Positions 29,225 to 37,831 are shown, numbered from the stretch's first letter. The stretch is DNA of 64,000 bases from Saprospiraceae bacterium (GCA_020436935.1 JAGQWX010000011.1:43619-107618); one strand, 5' to 3'. A program made the numbers and translations. The notes: a model not told the origin generated them from the letters alone.

Positions 29225-29920
29225 ATGATCCGATGCATCATTTTTGACATGGCAGGTACTACCATAGACGAAGACAATCTGGTATACAAAACCATGCACC
29301 AAACTCTGGTCAACGAGGAAATCAACGTCAGTCTTGAAGAGGTGTTGAGTTTTGCTGCAGGTAAAGAAAAAAAGCAGGCATTGTATGATGTGATGGACTA
29401 TCTGGGACTGCCCTGCACTGTCGACGACATCATCAGGCTTTACAACGATTTCAACACCAGACTGATAGAGAATTACCACAATTTTCAACCCTCTTACTGT
29501 GATGGCGCCAAAGCATTGTTTCAATACCTCACAGAGCGGAACATCAAAGTAGCCTTCAATACAGGTTATGGACGGCACATTGTAGATATACTCATCAACA
29601 AAGTACCCATCGAAATCGACACAGAAGTGGATTTGATCGTTTGTGCCGACGATGTAAGCAAACAAAGGCCAAACCCGGACATGATCTTCCTTATTTGTGA
29701 GCAACTGGGCATTGCACCATCAGAAACCATCAAAATTGGTGATTCTGCAGTTGACATTCAGGAAGGCCACAATGCCGGCGTTCACCTGAGCATTGGCATC
29801 ACTACCGGCGCACACGACAGATCAAAATTGCAGGAAGCAAAAGCAGACTTTGTCATTGACCACCTCAGTGAAATGATCCATATCCTGGAGCATGAAGACA
29901 GCCTCGACCAGTCAAAGTAA
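29225..29920 (+). CDS. Phosphonatase-like HAD hydrolase (TIGR03351-type)
   Basis: A 231-residue HAD-superfamily hydrolase. Motif I is FDMAGTTIDE with nucleophile Asp8 and the DxAGT arrangement typical of phosphonatases. Motif II is FNTGY (Thr113), motif III lies around KQRPNPDM (146-153) and motif IV is GDSAVDI (172-178). The cap domain contains the lysine-rich AAGKEKKQAL at 44-53, the region where PhnX places its Schiff-base lysine; whether one of these lysines plays that role is uncertain. Expected reaction: hydrolysis of phosphonoacetaldehyde to acetaldehyde and phosphate. It sits directly after the flavoenzyme, and its 3' end overlaps the transporter gene by 29 bases. Confidence 0.88.
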   Translation: MIRCIIFDMAGTTIDEDNLVYKTMHQTLVNEEINVSLEEVLSFAAGKEKKQALYDVMDYLGLPCTVDDIIRLYNDFNTRLIENYHNFQPSYCDGAKALFQYLTERNIKVAFNTGYGRHIVDILINKVPIEIDTEVDLIVCADDVSKQRPNPDMIFLICEQLGIAPSETIKIGDSAVDIQEGHNAGVHLSIGITTGAHDRSKLQEAKADFVIDHLSEMIHILEHEDSLDQSK

Positions 29921-31169
29921 GTATACCGCCTTTGGCATTGCGCTCTGTGTCGGGCTGATCTATATGATCATGTACATGCTCAGAAAACCATTCACCGGAT
30001 CCACCTATGAAGGCATGCAGTGGTTCGGTTTGGACTATAAAACGACACTCATTATCGCCCAGGTCATAGGATATGCCTCTTCCAAGTTTATGGGCATAAG
30101 CACGATTCCGGCCATGCGTGGAGACCAAAGAATCAAATGGCTGGTGTTACTCTTTGGCACTGCTATATTTTCATTGTGTGGGTTTTGGTTGTTTCCTCCC
30201 CGCTGGGGTCCGTTTTGGATGCTCATCAATGGCCTGCCGCTGGGAATGGTCTGGGGTGTAGTGTTTAAATATTGCGAGGGGAGAAAACTTACTGAAGTGC
30301 TGACCATCGTACTGGCCTCCAATTTTATCATTTCCTCAGGGCTGGCGAAGTCGTTTTCGAGGTACTTATTGGATAAAGGCTTCGACCAGATGCAGGTACC
30401 CTTTCTCATTGCCCTTTTTTGTCTGCCGTTACTGGGAGTGTTGTTGTACGGACTGACAAAAATACCTGAACCCAATGCAGAGGACATCAGGCTTAGGAAA
30501 AAAAGGGTTCCGATGACGGCCAGGGACAGGAGAATTTTCTTCAATGCTCATAAATACATCATCTTCGGTTTTATCTTGATGTATGCCCTACTTTCCGTGC
30601 TCCGGGATATCCGGGATAATTTTGCCATTGAAGTATGGAGCGGTCTTGTAGGTGCCAAAAGCCCCGCTTTTTTTACCTGGGTGGAACTTCCAGCCACCAT
30701 TGTATGCCTGATCAGCATCGGCTTTTTATATAAGATCAAAGACAACAACAAAGCCTTGTCGGTTATGACTTCCCTGATGGCATATTGCATGTTGTTTCTG
30801 ATGGCATCTTCCCTGATTTTCAGTCTGACCCGCTCATTGCCCATGATTTGGATGGTGGCCACAGGAATCACCCTGTTCATACCATACATCCTCATGAACG
30901 GTATTGTGTTTGATCGCTACATTGCGGTCCACGACTCAGGAGGCAATGGTGGCTACCTGATGTATATGTGTGATGCTTTTGGTTATGCAGTTAGCGTTCT
31001 CGTGCTCATTTCAAAAAACATTTGGAGCGATCAGGTCACCTGGGAAAATTTTTATGTCGTCTTATGTGTGCTTTTTGGCCTCGGAGTAAGTGTCATTTGT
31101 TTGTGGCTCCTGGCACAATGTAAATCCGAAAAAGTTGCTCCCAACTTGTCCTTCAGACCTCTTCGCTGA
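29892..31169 (+). CDS. DUF5690 family major facilitator transporter
   Basis: A 425-residue inner-membrane protein with about twelve hydrophobic segments and hydrophilic loops such as LRKKRVPMTARDRRIF. The N-terminal IMYMLRKPFTGSTYEG resembles the start of organophosphate:phosphate antiporters (GlpT/UhpT-like, with a conserved arginine). DUF5690 members are found almost only in Bacteroidota. In this operon it is the natural candidate for moving the phosphonate, or exchanging it with phosphate, across the inner membrane. The start at 29892 overlaps the HAD gene, consistent with translational coupling. It is the last gene of the operon; no clear terminator follows. Confidence 0.83.
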   Translation: MKTASTSQSKYTAFGIALCVGLIYMIMYMLRKPFTGSTYEGMQWFGLDYKTTLIIAQVIGYASSKFMGISTIPAMRGDQRIKWLVLLFGTAIFSLCGFWLFPPRWGPFWMLINGLPLGMVWGVVFKYCEGRKLTEVLTIVLASNFIISSGLAKSFSRYLLDKGFDQMQVPFLIALFCLPLLGVLLYGLTKIPEPNAEDIRLRKKRVPMTARDRRIFFNAHKYIIFGFILMYALLSVLRDIRDNFAIEVWSGLVGAKSPAFFTWVELPATIVCLISIGFLYKIKDNNKALSVMTSLMAYCMLFLMASSLIFSLTRSLPMIWMVATGITLFIPYILMNGIVFDRYIAVHDSGGNGGYLMYMCDAFGYAVSVLVLISKNIWSDQVTWENFYVVLCVLFGLGVSVICLWLLAQCKSEKVAPNLSFRPLR

Positions 31170-31284
31170 TTCCTGATTTTTAGCTTTTCGTAAGCACATT
31201 GTGCAGCTCCGTTAAAATATCCACATTTATTTGATAAATGTGTGTGTTCCTTCATGACCAACTTCGGTATTTACACAAATTTTC

Positions 31285-31292
31285 TATATTTG
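31285..31292 (+). promoter_or_regulatory. -7 promoter box TATATTTG for adenylate kinase
   Basis: A perfect match to TAnnTTTG. Transcription would start near 31298, which rules out the upstream in-frame start at 31242 and supports a start at 31344 or 31374. Confidence 0.65.
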
Positions 31293-31373
31293 CCATCCTC
31301 AATATTTTGGCTCAATTTAGAGCCCGAACAGCAACTAGAATCCATGTTTTTCATCAATTTTTTTAAAAAACTT

Positions 31374-31973
31374 ATGAGCGCAGAAGCCAGGAAAAACGAT
31401 AAAATTAACCTCATTTTGTTTGGCCCTCCGGGTTCCGGTAAAGGTACACAGGCAGCCAAATTGATTGAAAAGTACGACTTGCTACACATCTCTACAGGCG
31501 ATTTGTTCCGATACGAGATGGGCAACAATACGCCACTGGGCCTAAAAGCCAAAGAGTATATGGCCGCAGGCGAGTTGGTGCCGGATGAGGTGACCATCGG
31601 CATGTTGCGCAATAAAGTAGAGGCAAATCTTGATGTGAAAGGTTACATATTCGATGGATTTCCGCGCACCATACCACAGGCTGAAGCTTTGGACAAGCTC
31701 CTCAACGAGATGAATCAGAAAGTTTCTGCTCTCATTGCACTGGATGTTGATGACGAAGAAATTGTTCAGCGCATCCTTCAGCGGGGCAAGTCCAGTGGCA
31801 GACCAGACGACAATGATGAGGAGGTGATCAGGAAGAGAATTGCTGTTTACAATGCGGAAACAAGTCAGGTCTTTGACTACTATGACATGCAGAAGATCTC
31901 ATACAAACTTCCTGGTGTTGGCTCTATTGAAGAAATATTTGCATCTTTGTGCGGCCTTATCGATAGCTTGTAA
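31374..31973 (+). CDS. adk: Adenylate kinase
   Basis: Converts ATP plus AMP to two ADP in the cytoplasm. It has the P-loop FGPPGSGKGTQ, the AMP-site STGDLFR, DGFPRT, and the short lid form RGKSSGRPDDNDEEVIRKR without a zinc-binding insert, as usual in this phylum. The ATG at 31374 gives MSAEARKNDKINLILFG and a 199-residue protein of normal size. An in-frame ATG at 31344 is the alternative; the longer frame from 31242 would begin upstream of the promoter. It is monocistronic and followed by repeat-rich DNA. Confidence 0.95.
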   Translation: MSAEARKNDKINLILFGPPGSGKGTQAAKLIEKYDLLHISTGDLFRYEMGNNTPLGLKAKEYMAAGELVPDEVTIGMLRNKVEANLDVKGYIFDGFPRTIPQAEALDKLLNEMNQKVSALIALDVDDEEIVQRILQRGKSSGRPDDNDEEVIRKRIAVYNAETSQVFDYYDMQKISYKLPGVGSIEEIFASLCGLIDSL

Positions 31974-32193
31974 GGTATTAGGGGTTTAGGTATTAGGGCT
32001 AAGGTGTTAGGTTTTAGTCTTTATTATAAGGGCACAGTTTTATAAACCTTTAACAAAGACCAGGCTTCGACTCCGCTCAGCCACCTGAGTCAGACCTAAG
32101 ACCAGGCCTTGTCTGCACTTGGGCACCTGTAACTAACCAAAAGTCAAAAGGCTAAGAGCTAAAGGCTAACAGCTAATAACATAAAAAATAAAA
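31974..32193. repeat. Low-complexity and repeat DNA upstream of obg
   Basis: This gap holds three elements. A run of imperfect TTAGG-containing repeats (GGTATTAGGGG, TAGGTATTAGGG) fills 31975-32020. A 22-base unit at 32064-32085, beginning GCTTCGACTCCGCTCAG, recurs exactly at 33820-33841. A GCTAA-rich stretch (about 32148-32176) has its inverted counterpart at 33720-33751. No coding potential and no clean promoter seen. Confidence 0.7.
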
Positions 32194-33186
32194 ATGGCAG
32201 ATCAGAATTTTGTTGACTACGTCAAAATATGTTGTCGCAGTGGGGACGGCGGCGCAGGATCTGCCCATTTTCACAGAGATAAAATGACAGCCAAGGGTGG
32301 TCCCGACGGAGGCAATGGCGGCCGTGGTGGCCACATCATCCTGCGGGGAAATGCCCAAATGTGGACCTTGCTGCATTTGAAATATAGAAAGCACGTCATC
32401 GCCGGAAGTGGTGGAAGTGGAAGTGCCAACAGGAGTACAGGAGCTGACGGTGAGGACATCATTCTCGAAGTGCCGCTCGGTACTGTAGCAAGAGACGAGG
32501 AGACCGGAGAGATCGACTTTGAGATCAATGAAGACGGTGAAACCAAGGTCCTTGCACAGGGCGGAAGAGGAGGTATGGGCAATGAATTTTTCAAAACTTC
32601 TACCCATCAGACGCCAAGATTTGCACAGCCGGGTGAGTCAGGAGAAACCAAATGGAAAATCCTTGAGCTCAAATTGCTCGCCGATGTTGGTCTGGTGGGA
32701 TTCCCGAATGCAGGTAAGTCTACACTCTTGTCTTCGATGACAGCGGCAAAACCCAAAATTGCAGATTACGCCTTTACGACGCTCGTACCCAACCTGGGCA
32801 TAGTTTCCTACAGAGACGGACGGTCATTTGTCATGGCGGATATCCCGGGAATTATTGAAGATGCACACAAAGGAAGAGGACTTGGGGTTCGATTCCTTCG
32901 CCATATTGAAAGGAATGCCGTGCTCTTGTTCATGGTTCCCGCCGATAGCAATGACATCAACAAAGACTATCACATCCTGCTTAAAGAGCTCATGCTCTAC
33001 AACCCTCAGCTGATGGACAAAGACAGGATACTTGCGATTACAAAAACTGACCTGGTCGACCAGGAGTTGCAGGACCTTATAGAAAAAGACCTCAAAGTGG
33101 ATATTCCATATGTCTTCGTTTCCGCAGTCACAGGCAAAGGACTACAACAACTCAAAGATTTGTTGTGGACAACCATCAATAAATAA
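32194..33186 (+). CDS. obgE: Obg family GTPase
   Basis: Ribosome-associated GTPase involved in 50S maturation. The glycine-rich Obg fold fills residues 1-158 ([27 protein letters not shown]). The G domain has the P-loop GFPNAGKST at 169-177, switch I with [25 protein letters not shown], the TKTD specificity motif and a SAVTGKG G5 motif. It ends at residue 330 without the C-terminal OCT domain, as in most Bacteroidota. The start ATG is unambiguous. It is probably co-transcribed with the DUF1569 gene 15 bases on. Confidence 0.96.
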   Translation: MADQNFVDYVKICCRSGDGGAGSAHFHRDKMTAKGGPDGGNGGRGGHIILRGNAQMWTLLHLKYRKHVIAGSGGSGSANRSTGADGEDIILEVPLGTVARDEETGEIDFEINEDGETKVLAQGGRGGMGNEFFKTSTHQTPRFAQPGESGETKWKILELKLLADVGLVGFPNAGKSTLLSSMTAAKPKIADYAFTTLVPNLGIVSYRDGRSFVMADIPGIIEDAHKGRGLGVRFLRHIERNAVLLFMVPADSNDINKDYHILLKELMLYNPQLMDKDRILAITKTDLVDQELQDLIEKDLKVDIPYVFVSAVTGKGLQQLKDLLWTTINK

Positions 33187-33201
33187 AGTTTTATAGACCA
33201 T

Positions 33202-33666
33202 ATGGTTCCTACGATCAATACCATGCTGGACCCAATTCTGAGGTCCGAAATCATTCAAAGAGCGCATCAGTTGAATGCCGAAAGCAAACCTTTATGGGGA
33301 GTCATGAATGTCTTTCAAATGGTGAGGCATTGCAGGATGTTTGAAGCCTGGATTCATGGCATTGGCGATTGGGATTATTCCATGTCTCGAAGCACGCCTG
33401 AGGTCGCTGCTGCTGCCCTTTTGGACATTACTGCCGACAATACGCCTATGATGAGATTCGCCCCAAGTGCCGAAATGCTGATCATTCCCGAAATCCAAGG
33501 AGATTTTGAAGAGGAGAAAAAGCTTTGGATCGATCATCTCCATCAATTCGCCAACTACAAAAACGACCTATTTATCCATGACTTCTTTGGCAAGATGACC
33601 CCGGAACAAGTCGGCATCCTGGCCTATAAGCACAGCGATCACCACCTCAGACAATTTGGGGTGTAA
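33202..33666 (+). CDS. DUF1569 / DinB-like four-helix protein
   Basis: A 154-residue cytoplasmic protein of the DinB-like DUF1569 family, expected to be a four-helix bundle with a histidine metal site. The landmarks PLWGVMNVFQMVRHC and the C-terminal HSDHHLRQFGV are typical. Function is unknown; relatives are sometimes thiol-linked metal-dependent transferases. It follows obg by 15 bases on the same strand. Downstream begins a 500-base repeat region. Confidence 0.8.
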   Translation: MVPTINTMLDPILRSEIIQRAHQLNAESKPLWGVMNVFQMVRHCRMFEAWIHGIGDWDYSMSRSTPEVAAAALLDITADNTPMMRFAPSAEMLIIPEIQGDFEEEKKLWIDHLHQFANYKNDLFIHDFFGKMTPEQVGILAYKHSDHHLRQFGV

Positions 33667-34164
33667 GGAAAAAGGGCTTGGATTGCCGTTATTAAGGTTT
33701 TACTCATTTATATGTGAGGCTTTTAGCCCTTAGCTTTTAGCTGTTAGCTTTTTTGGACTTTAGTCATTTTCATGTCAACCAATACTATGAGGTATCACAC
33801 TCACCAAAGACCAACCCCAGCTTCGACTCCGCTCAGCCACCATTTTTTTAATTAAGAATCTTCAATTACCAATTTCCCATCTCCCATCTCCCATCTCCCT
33901 CCTCCCATCTCCCATCTCCCATCTCCCATCTCCCTCCTCCCATGTCTATGTCAACCAAAACCATGAGGTCGCACATTCACTACTCACCACTCACCAAAAA
34001 CCACACACCACCCACCACCCATCACCCACCACTCACTACTCACCAAAGACCAAAAACCAAAGACCAAAGACCAAAGACCAAAGACCACTCACCAAAGACC
34101 TCCCCACCCAAATTCAAAAAATCCCTATATTTACCCATTCACTAATCATTTTGAAAAACTCAAT
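33667..34164. repeat. 500-base block of degenerate simple repeats
   Basis: A non-coding block with several layers. A TTAGC-rich stretch at 33720-33751 is inverted relative to 32148-32176. The 22-base unit at 33820-33841 copies 32064-32085. Tandem CCCATCT-type heptamers, mixed with CCCTCCT, run from about 33875 to 33942. An ATGTCAACCAA...ATGAGGT segment occurs at about 33772 and again at about 33949. An (A)CCAAAGACCA-type array interspersed with ACTCACCACTCACC fills about 33970-34105. The frame at 33942-34145 is only translated repeat. The gamma carbonic anhydrase promoter must lie at the right end, near TATATTTA at about 34129. Confidence 0.8.
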
Positions 34165-34692
34165 ATGGCAACCATTCTTCCCGTTAACGGCGTTAGCCCA
34201 AACATAGATCCAACAGCCCGCATAGCCGATAATGCCACCATTACCGGAGATGTGACCATAGGCAAAGACTGCAGCATTTGGTTTCAGGTCGTCATTCGCG
34301 GAGATGTCAACAAAATCATCATCGGCGACAGGGTCAATATCCAGGATGGAGCAGTCGTGCATGGCACCAACGGGAGGGGAGATACTTACCTGGGCAATGA
34401 TGTTTCCATTGGACATCGCGCCATTGTCCACGGATGCCACATCAAGGGCCGAGCGCTTATTGGTATGGGAGCCATAGTCCTCGACGATGCAGTCATTGAG
34501 GAAGATGTGATCATCGCAGCCGGTGCTGTAGTGGTTCAGGACATGGTATGTGAGTCAGGTCATATTTATGCAGGCATTCCCGCCAAGGCCATCAAAAAGA
34601 TTGAAGGGGAGAAAATCAAATATTATATAGACGGGACAGCTGCTGCCTATGTAGAATATTCGTCGTGGTACGAGTCATTCAAATCAAAGTAA
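34165..34692 (+). CDS. Gamma carbonic anhydrase family protein
   Basis: A 175-residue left-handed beta-helix protein with hexapeptide repeats (IADNATITGDVTIGKDC and following). Three metal-binding histidines are visible: one in AVVHGTNG and two in IGHRAIVHGC. This is the gamma-class carbonic anhydrase pattern, also found in PaaY/YrdA-like proteins, so true carbonic anhydrase activity is not assured. It forms a trimer by family analogy and is cytoplasmic. Convergent with doxX 15 bases away. Confidence 0.88.
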   Translation: MATILPVNGVSPNIDPTARIADNATITGDVTIGKDCSIWFQVVIRGDVNKIIIGDRVNIQDGAVVHGTNGRGDTYLGNDVSIGHRAIVHGCHIKGRALIGMGAIVLDDAVIEEDVIIAAGAVVVQDMVCESGHIYAGIPAKAIKKIEGEKIKYYIDGTAAAYVEYSSWYESFKSK

Positions 34693-34707
34693 GAAGGATA
34701 CAAGATA

Positions 34708-35124
34708 TTATTTGGGCAGCCTCATCACGTGTATCAGGCGTTTGACGCTGTAATTTCCGGCTCCATTGGCAATCAGCAGGAGTAAGCCTCCGCACAAAGC
34801 CATATTTCTCATAAAGTACAATGAGTTAATCCGCTGAAGAGATGGAGGATCATTCCAAAAGGAATACACTGTAAGCGTAAATGTCAGCCAATACACCAAT
34901 AACATAAAGGCGCCTACGCGGGCATAATATCCTATCAAAACCAAAATGCTGCCTATGAAAACCAGCAATATCATAAAGCCCAGCAAAATATTGGGGTGAT
35001 AAGTTATGCCATAATCAGTTAGGGTCTTTTTCGTATTGTCGAAGAAAAATACCGTATCCAGCGACTCAAATATAAAGAGCAGCGAAATAAATATCCTCCC
35101 CAGCAAATCAGCAACATCTTTCAT
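34708..35124 (-). CDS. DoxX family membrane protein
   Basis: A 138-residue inner-membrane protein with four predicted helices: LGRIFISLLFIFESL, LLGFMILLVFIGSILVLIGYY, AFMLLVYWLTFTLTVYSF and MALCGGLLLLIANG. This matches DoxX/SURF4-type proteins, whose roles include quinone or thiosulfate redox and stress response; the specific function is unknown. It is a single-gene unit. Confidence 0.82.
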   Translation of the reverse strand: MKDVADLLGRIFISLLFIFESLDTVFFFDNTKKTLTDYGITYHPNILLGFMILLVFIGSILVLIGYYARVGAFMLLVYWLTFTLTVYSFWNDPPSLQRINSLYFMRNMALCGGLLLLIANGAGNYSVKRLIHVMRLPK

Positions 35125-35623
35125 ACCTCAAATTTAAAACAAGCCAATGGACAAATCTATTTTCAAACTGTGAAAAAGAAGACCAGCAAGGCATGTTAAT
35201 ATTTACATTTTGCCGGCTCTTTGGTTTCTGATGGGGATCTTAAAATATTTATTTAAAATAAATCAACATATTACTTGTTTATGTAATATGTATCTTGCTA
35301 TATTTGTGTATCAAAACAAAAAAGTTTGTTTGAGATCCTAGTTTGTAAGACTGTGCATCCGAATAAAAAAGATACAATTTAAAGTAATCATCCCAATTTC
35401 CGACTTAACCTAGGACGATTCCCAAAAATGAGTATGTTTAGGTGCATGGTCTTTTTTTGTCCTGGTACCCACAAACTTCAATCATCTCTTAAATTTCAAG
35501 CCTCTTCCTTTCCATGGCAGTCTGAAAAACAATAACTCCCAAAAAGAAACCAAGTTTCTGAACCTATAATTAACCTCAAATTTCAATTTTCAAATTTCAA
35601 GTTTCGATTTTGGAAGTTCAAAT
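35125..35623. other. Intergenic gap with an orphan promoter and palindrome
   Basis: No convincing gene. On the plus strand a 9-bp inverted repeat (ACATATTAC / GTAATATGT, 35266-35291) sits just upstream of TATATTTG (35299-35306). The only frame downstream is a 35-codon ORF (35428-35535) with no recognisable features. The right end is low-complexity (CAAATTTCAA-type, about 35575-35630). Confidence 0.55.
35266..35306 (+). promoter_or_regulatory. Palindrome followed by -7 box TATATTTG with no gene downstream
   Basis: A perfect 9-bp inverted repeat with an 8-base loop overlaps the position expected for the -33 region of the TATATTTG box. A transcript from here would run towards the acsA 3' end without meeting a plus-strand gene, so a small RNA or a very short peptide is possible. 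Confidence 0.35.
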
Positions 35624-37519
35624 TTATTTCTTCCCTGCAATGAGTTCATCAACGATCTCCGGATTAAGCAAAGTTGACGTATCTCCAAGCGTATCCAGCT
35701 CATTGCACGCCACTTTTCTTAGGATCCTTCTCATGATTTTTCCCGACCTGGTTTTTGGCAGGCCGCTGACAAACTGGATTTCATCCGGCTTGGCAATCGG
35801 ACCAATGATCCTGGAAACAGTCATCAGTATATCTCTTTTGGTCAGCTCGGCATCGTGGTCAGATTTTTCAAGAATCACATAAGCATAGATGCCCTGACCT
35901 TTGATGTCGTGCGGATAACCTACGACCGCAGATTCAACAACACCGGTGTGCATATTGATGGCGTTTTCAACTTCTGCAGTACCTATCCTGTGACCGGATA
36001 CATTGATCACATCATCGACCCTTCCCGTGATGCGGTAAAATCCGTCTTCATCCCGCTGACAACCGTCGCCGGTAAAGTACAAACCTTTGTATGCAGAAAA
36101 GTACGTTTTTTTACACCGCTCGTGGTCGCCCCAGGTCGTCCTGATCATGCCCGGCCATGGAAACTTGATGCACAAGTTGCCGTTCACACCATTGCCATCG
36201 ATTTCATTGCCCTGGTCATCTACCAGGATGGGTTGAATGCCCGGCAGTGGCAAGGTGGCGAAGGAAGGCTTTGTTTTGGTAATATTGGGCAGGGGAGCTA
36301 TCATGATACCTCCTGTTTCTGTTTGCCACCAGGTGTCGGTGATGGGGCAATTGCCCTTGCCGATTTCCTGATGATACCAATGCCATGCTTCTTCATTGAT
36401 GGGCTCGCCAACCGAACCCAAAATCCTCAGCGATGACAAATCTTTGTCTTTATAGTATTCATCACCAAAACCCATCAAAGACCTGATGGCTGTTGGAGCG
36501 GTATAAAAAGTATTGACCCGGTGTTTTTCAATGATGTCCCAGAACCTGCCCGCATCGGGGTAGGTGGGAATACCTTCAAACATCATCGTCGTAGCGCCAC
36601 ATGCCAGTGGGCCATATATGATATAGGAATGTCCTGTGATCCAGCCTATATCTGCAGTACAAAAATAAATGTCTCCGGGATGGTACTGGAACACATTGAG
36701 GAAGGTGTATGCTGTATAAACCATATACCCTCCAATGGTATGAACCACACCTTTTGGCTTTCCTGTAGAACCCGAGGTGTATAAAATGAATAAAGGATCT
36801 TCGGCATCCATGACTTCAGGAGGACACTCATTGGTCACTTTTTTGATTTCTTCTTCCCACCATACGTCGCGCCCTTTGATCATAGAAATGGGCGTTCTTG
36901 TCCTGGTGGAAACGATTACTTTTTTCACGGATGGACAATTCATCAGGGCATCATCCACAGTATCCTTCATTGGAATGAGTTTCGCTCCTCTGTGTGCGCC
37001 ATCGGTAGTGATGACTACCTTACAGGCACTGTCATTGATTCTGTCCGAAATGCTTTGTGCAGAAAACCCTCCAAAAACGACAGAATGTATGGCCCCGATT
37101 CTTGCACAAGCCAAAACAGCTATTGCCAACTCGGGAATCATTGGCATGTAGATGCACACTCGGTCGCCCTTTTCTACTCCATTCATCTTCAGAACATTGG
37201 CAAATCGACATACTCGGTCATGAAGGACTTTATAGGTCAGCACCTGCACATCTTCATTGGGATCATTGGGTTCCCAAATGATGGCAGGCTGTTCCGGCTT
37301 ATGTTCTACGTGGCGGTCCAGACAATTTTCGGTAATGTTGAGTTTACCTCCTTTAAACCATGAGACCTGCAGGTCATTGAAATCCCATTCCAATAACTTT
37401 TTCCATGGCTTTATCCACTTAAACTCCTGTGCTATTTCTGCCCAGAAATTTTCCGGGTCTTCGATACTTTTTTGGTAGGCATCCTGATAATCCTCCCAAG
37501 TTTTCATCTGAAAGTTCAT
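35624..37519 (-). CDS. acsA: Acetyl-CoA synthetase
   Basis: Activates acetate to acetyl-CoA through acetyl-AMP. It is a 631-residue AMP-forming ligase with an N-terminal ACAS region (YQKSIEDPENFWAEIA), the phosphate loop ILYTSGSTGKPKG, the WWQTETGG substrate region and YFTGDGCQRDEDGFYRITGR. The C-terminal KTRSGKIMRRILRK carries the catalytic lysine that is regulated by acetylation in other bacteria. Length is normal. It could also use acetaldehyde-derived acetate from the phosphonate pathway, but there is no physical linkage. It is preceded by a 312-base gap. Confidence 0.96.
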   Translation of the reverse strand: MNFQMKTWEDYQDAYQKSIEDPENFWAEIAQEFKWIKPWKKLLEWDFNDLQVSWFKGGKLNITENCLDRHVEHKPEQPAIIWEPNDPNEDVQVLTYKVLHDRVCRFANVLKMNGVEKGDRVCIYMPMIPELAIAVLACARIGAIHSVVFGGFSAQSISDRINDSACKVVITTDGAHRGAKLIPMKDTVDDALMNCPSVKKVIVSTRTRTPISMIKGRDVWWEEEIKKVTNECPPEVMDAEDPLFILYTSGSTGKPKGVVHTIGGYMVYTAYTFLNVFQYHPGDIYFCTADIGWITGHSYIIYGPLACGATTMMFEGIPTYPDAGRFWDIIEKHRVNTFYTAPTAIRSLMGFGDEYYKDKDLSSLRILGSVGEPINEEAWHWYHQEIGKGNCPITDTWWQTETGGIMIAPLPNITKTKPSFATLPLPGIQPILVDDQGNEIDGNGVNGNLCIKFPWPGMIRTTWGDHERCKKTYFSAYKGLYFTGDGCQRDEDGFYRITGRVDDVINVSGHRIGTAEVENAINMHTGVVESAVVGYPHDIKGQGIYAYVILEKSDHDAELTKRDILMTVSRIIGPIAKPDEIQFVSGLPKTRSGKIMRRILRKVACNELDTLGDTSTLLNPEIVDELIAGKK

Positions 37520-37831
37520 ACAATGTTGACTTTTTATTATTCACACCTTCAATTTTTCATTTTTAAAGAAAGAAACCGGTTTGCCCCATCGAGGCAAAAA
37601 GTTGTTCCTTGTTATATTTGAAAAATCTCATCGTGTTCTAATGAAACGATTTTAAAAACAAATCAGAAAATGGATTAAACCCTATTTCCAATTGGTATTA
37701 CCAACAACACTTCGTTGTCAATTTGGGCTTCAAACTTAAAACTCTATTTATGAATGACATAAATTATATGCAATAATGAACAAAAATACTGGTCGGATGA
37801 TGGTTTGACCAGTTTACTTGTGCTCGACTTT
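37520..37831. other. Intergenic region upstream of acsA
   Basis: No gene seen. It contains a small hairpin TTTGCC/GGCAAA (about 37580-37598), a plus-strand TATATTTG at 37613-37620 with no plus gene following, and at the right end the terminator of the DUF1015 gene. A minus-strand promoter for acsA was not clearly identified. Confidence 0.5.
37782..37813 (-). terminator. Probable terminator of the DUF1015 gene
   Basis: On the minus strand the arms ACTGGTC and GACCAGT (7 bp) are followed by ATTTTTG, giving a short stem and a T-run 19 bases past the stop codon. The arm sequence is shared with the palindrome at 4477-4504. Confidence 0.6.

Noticed and set aside
31242..31373. Upstream start of adenylate kinase
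   Set aside because: It lies upstream of the promoter -7 box at 31285-31292 and adds non-conserved residues.
33942..34145. 67-codon ORF
   Set aside because: It is translated simple repeat (CCAAAGACC and CTCACC units) with no protein-like composition.
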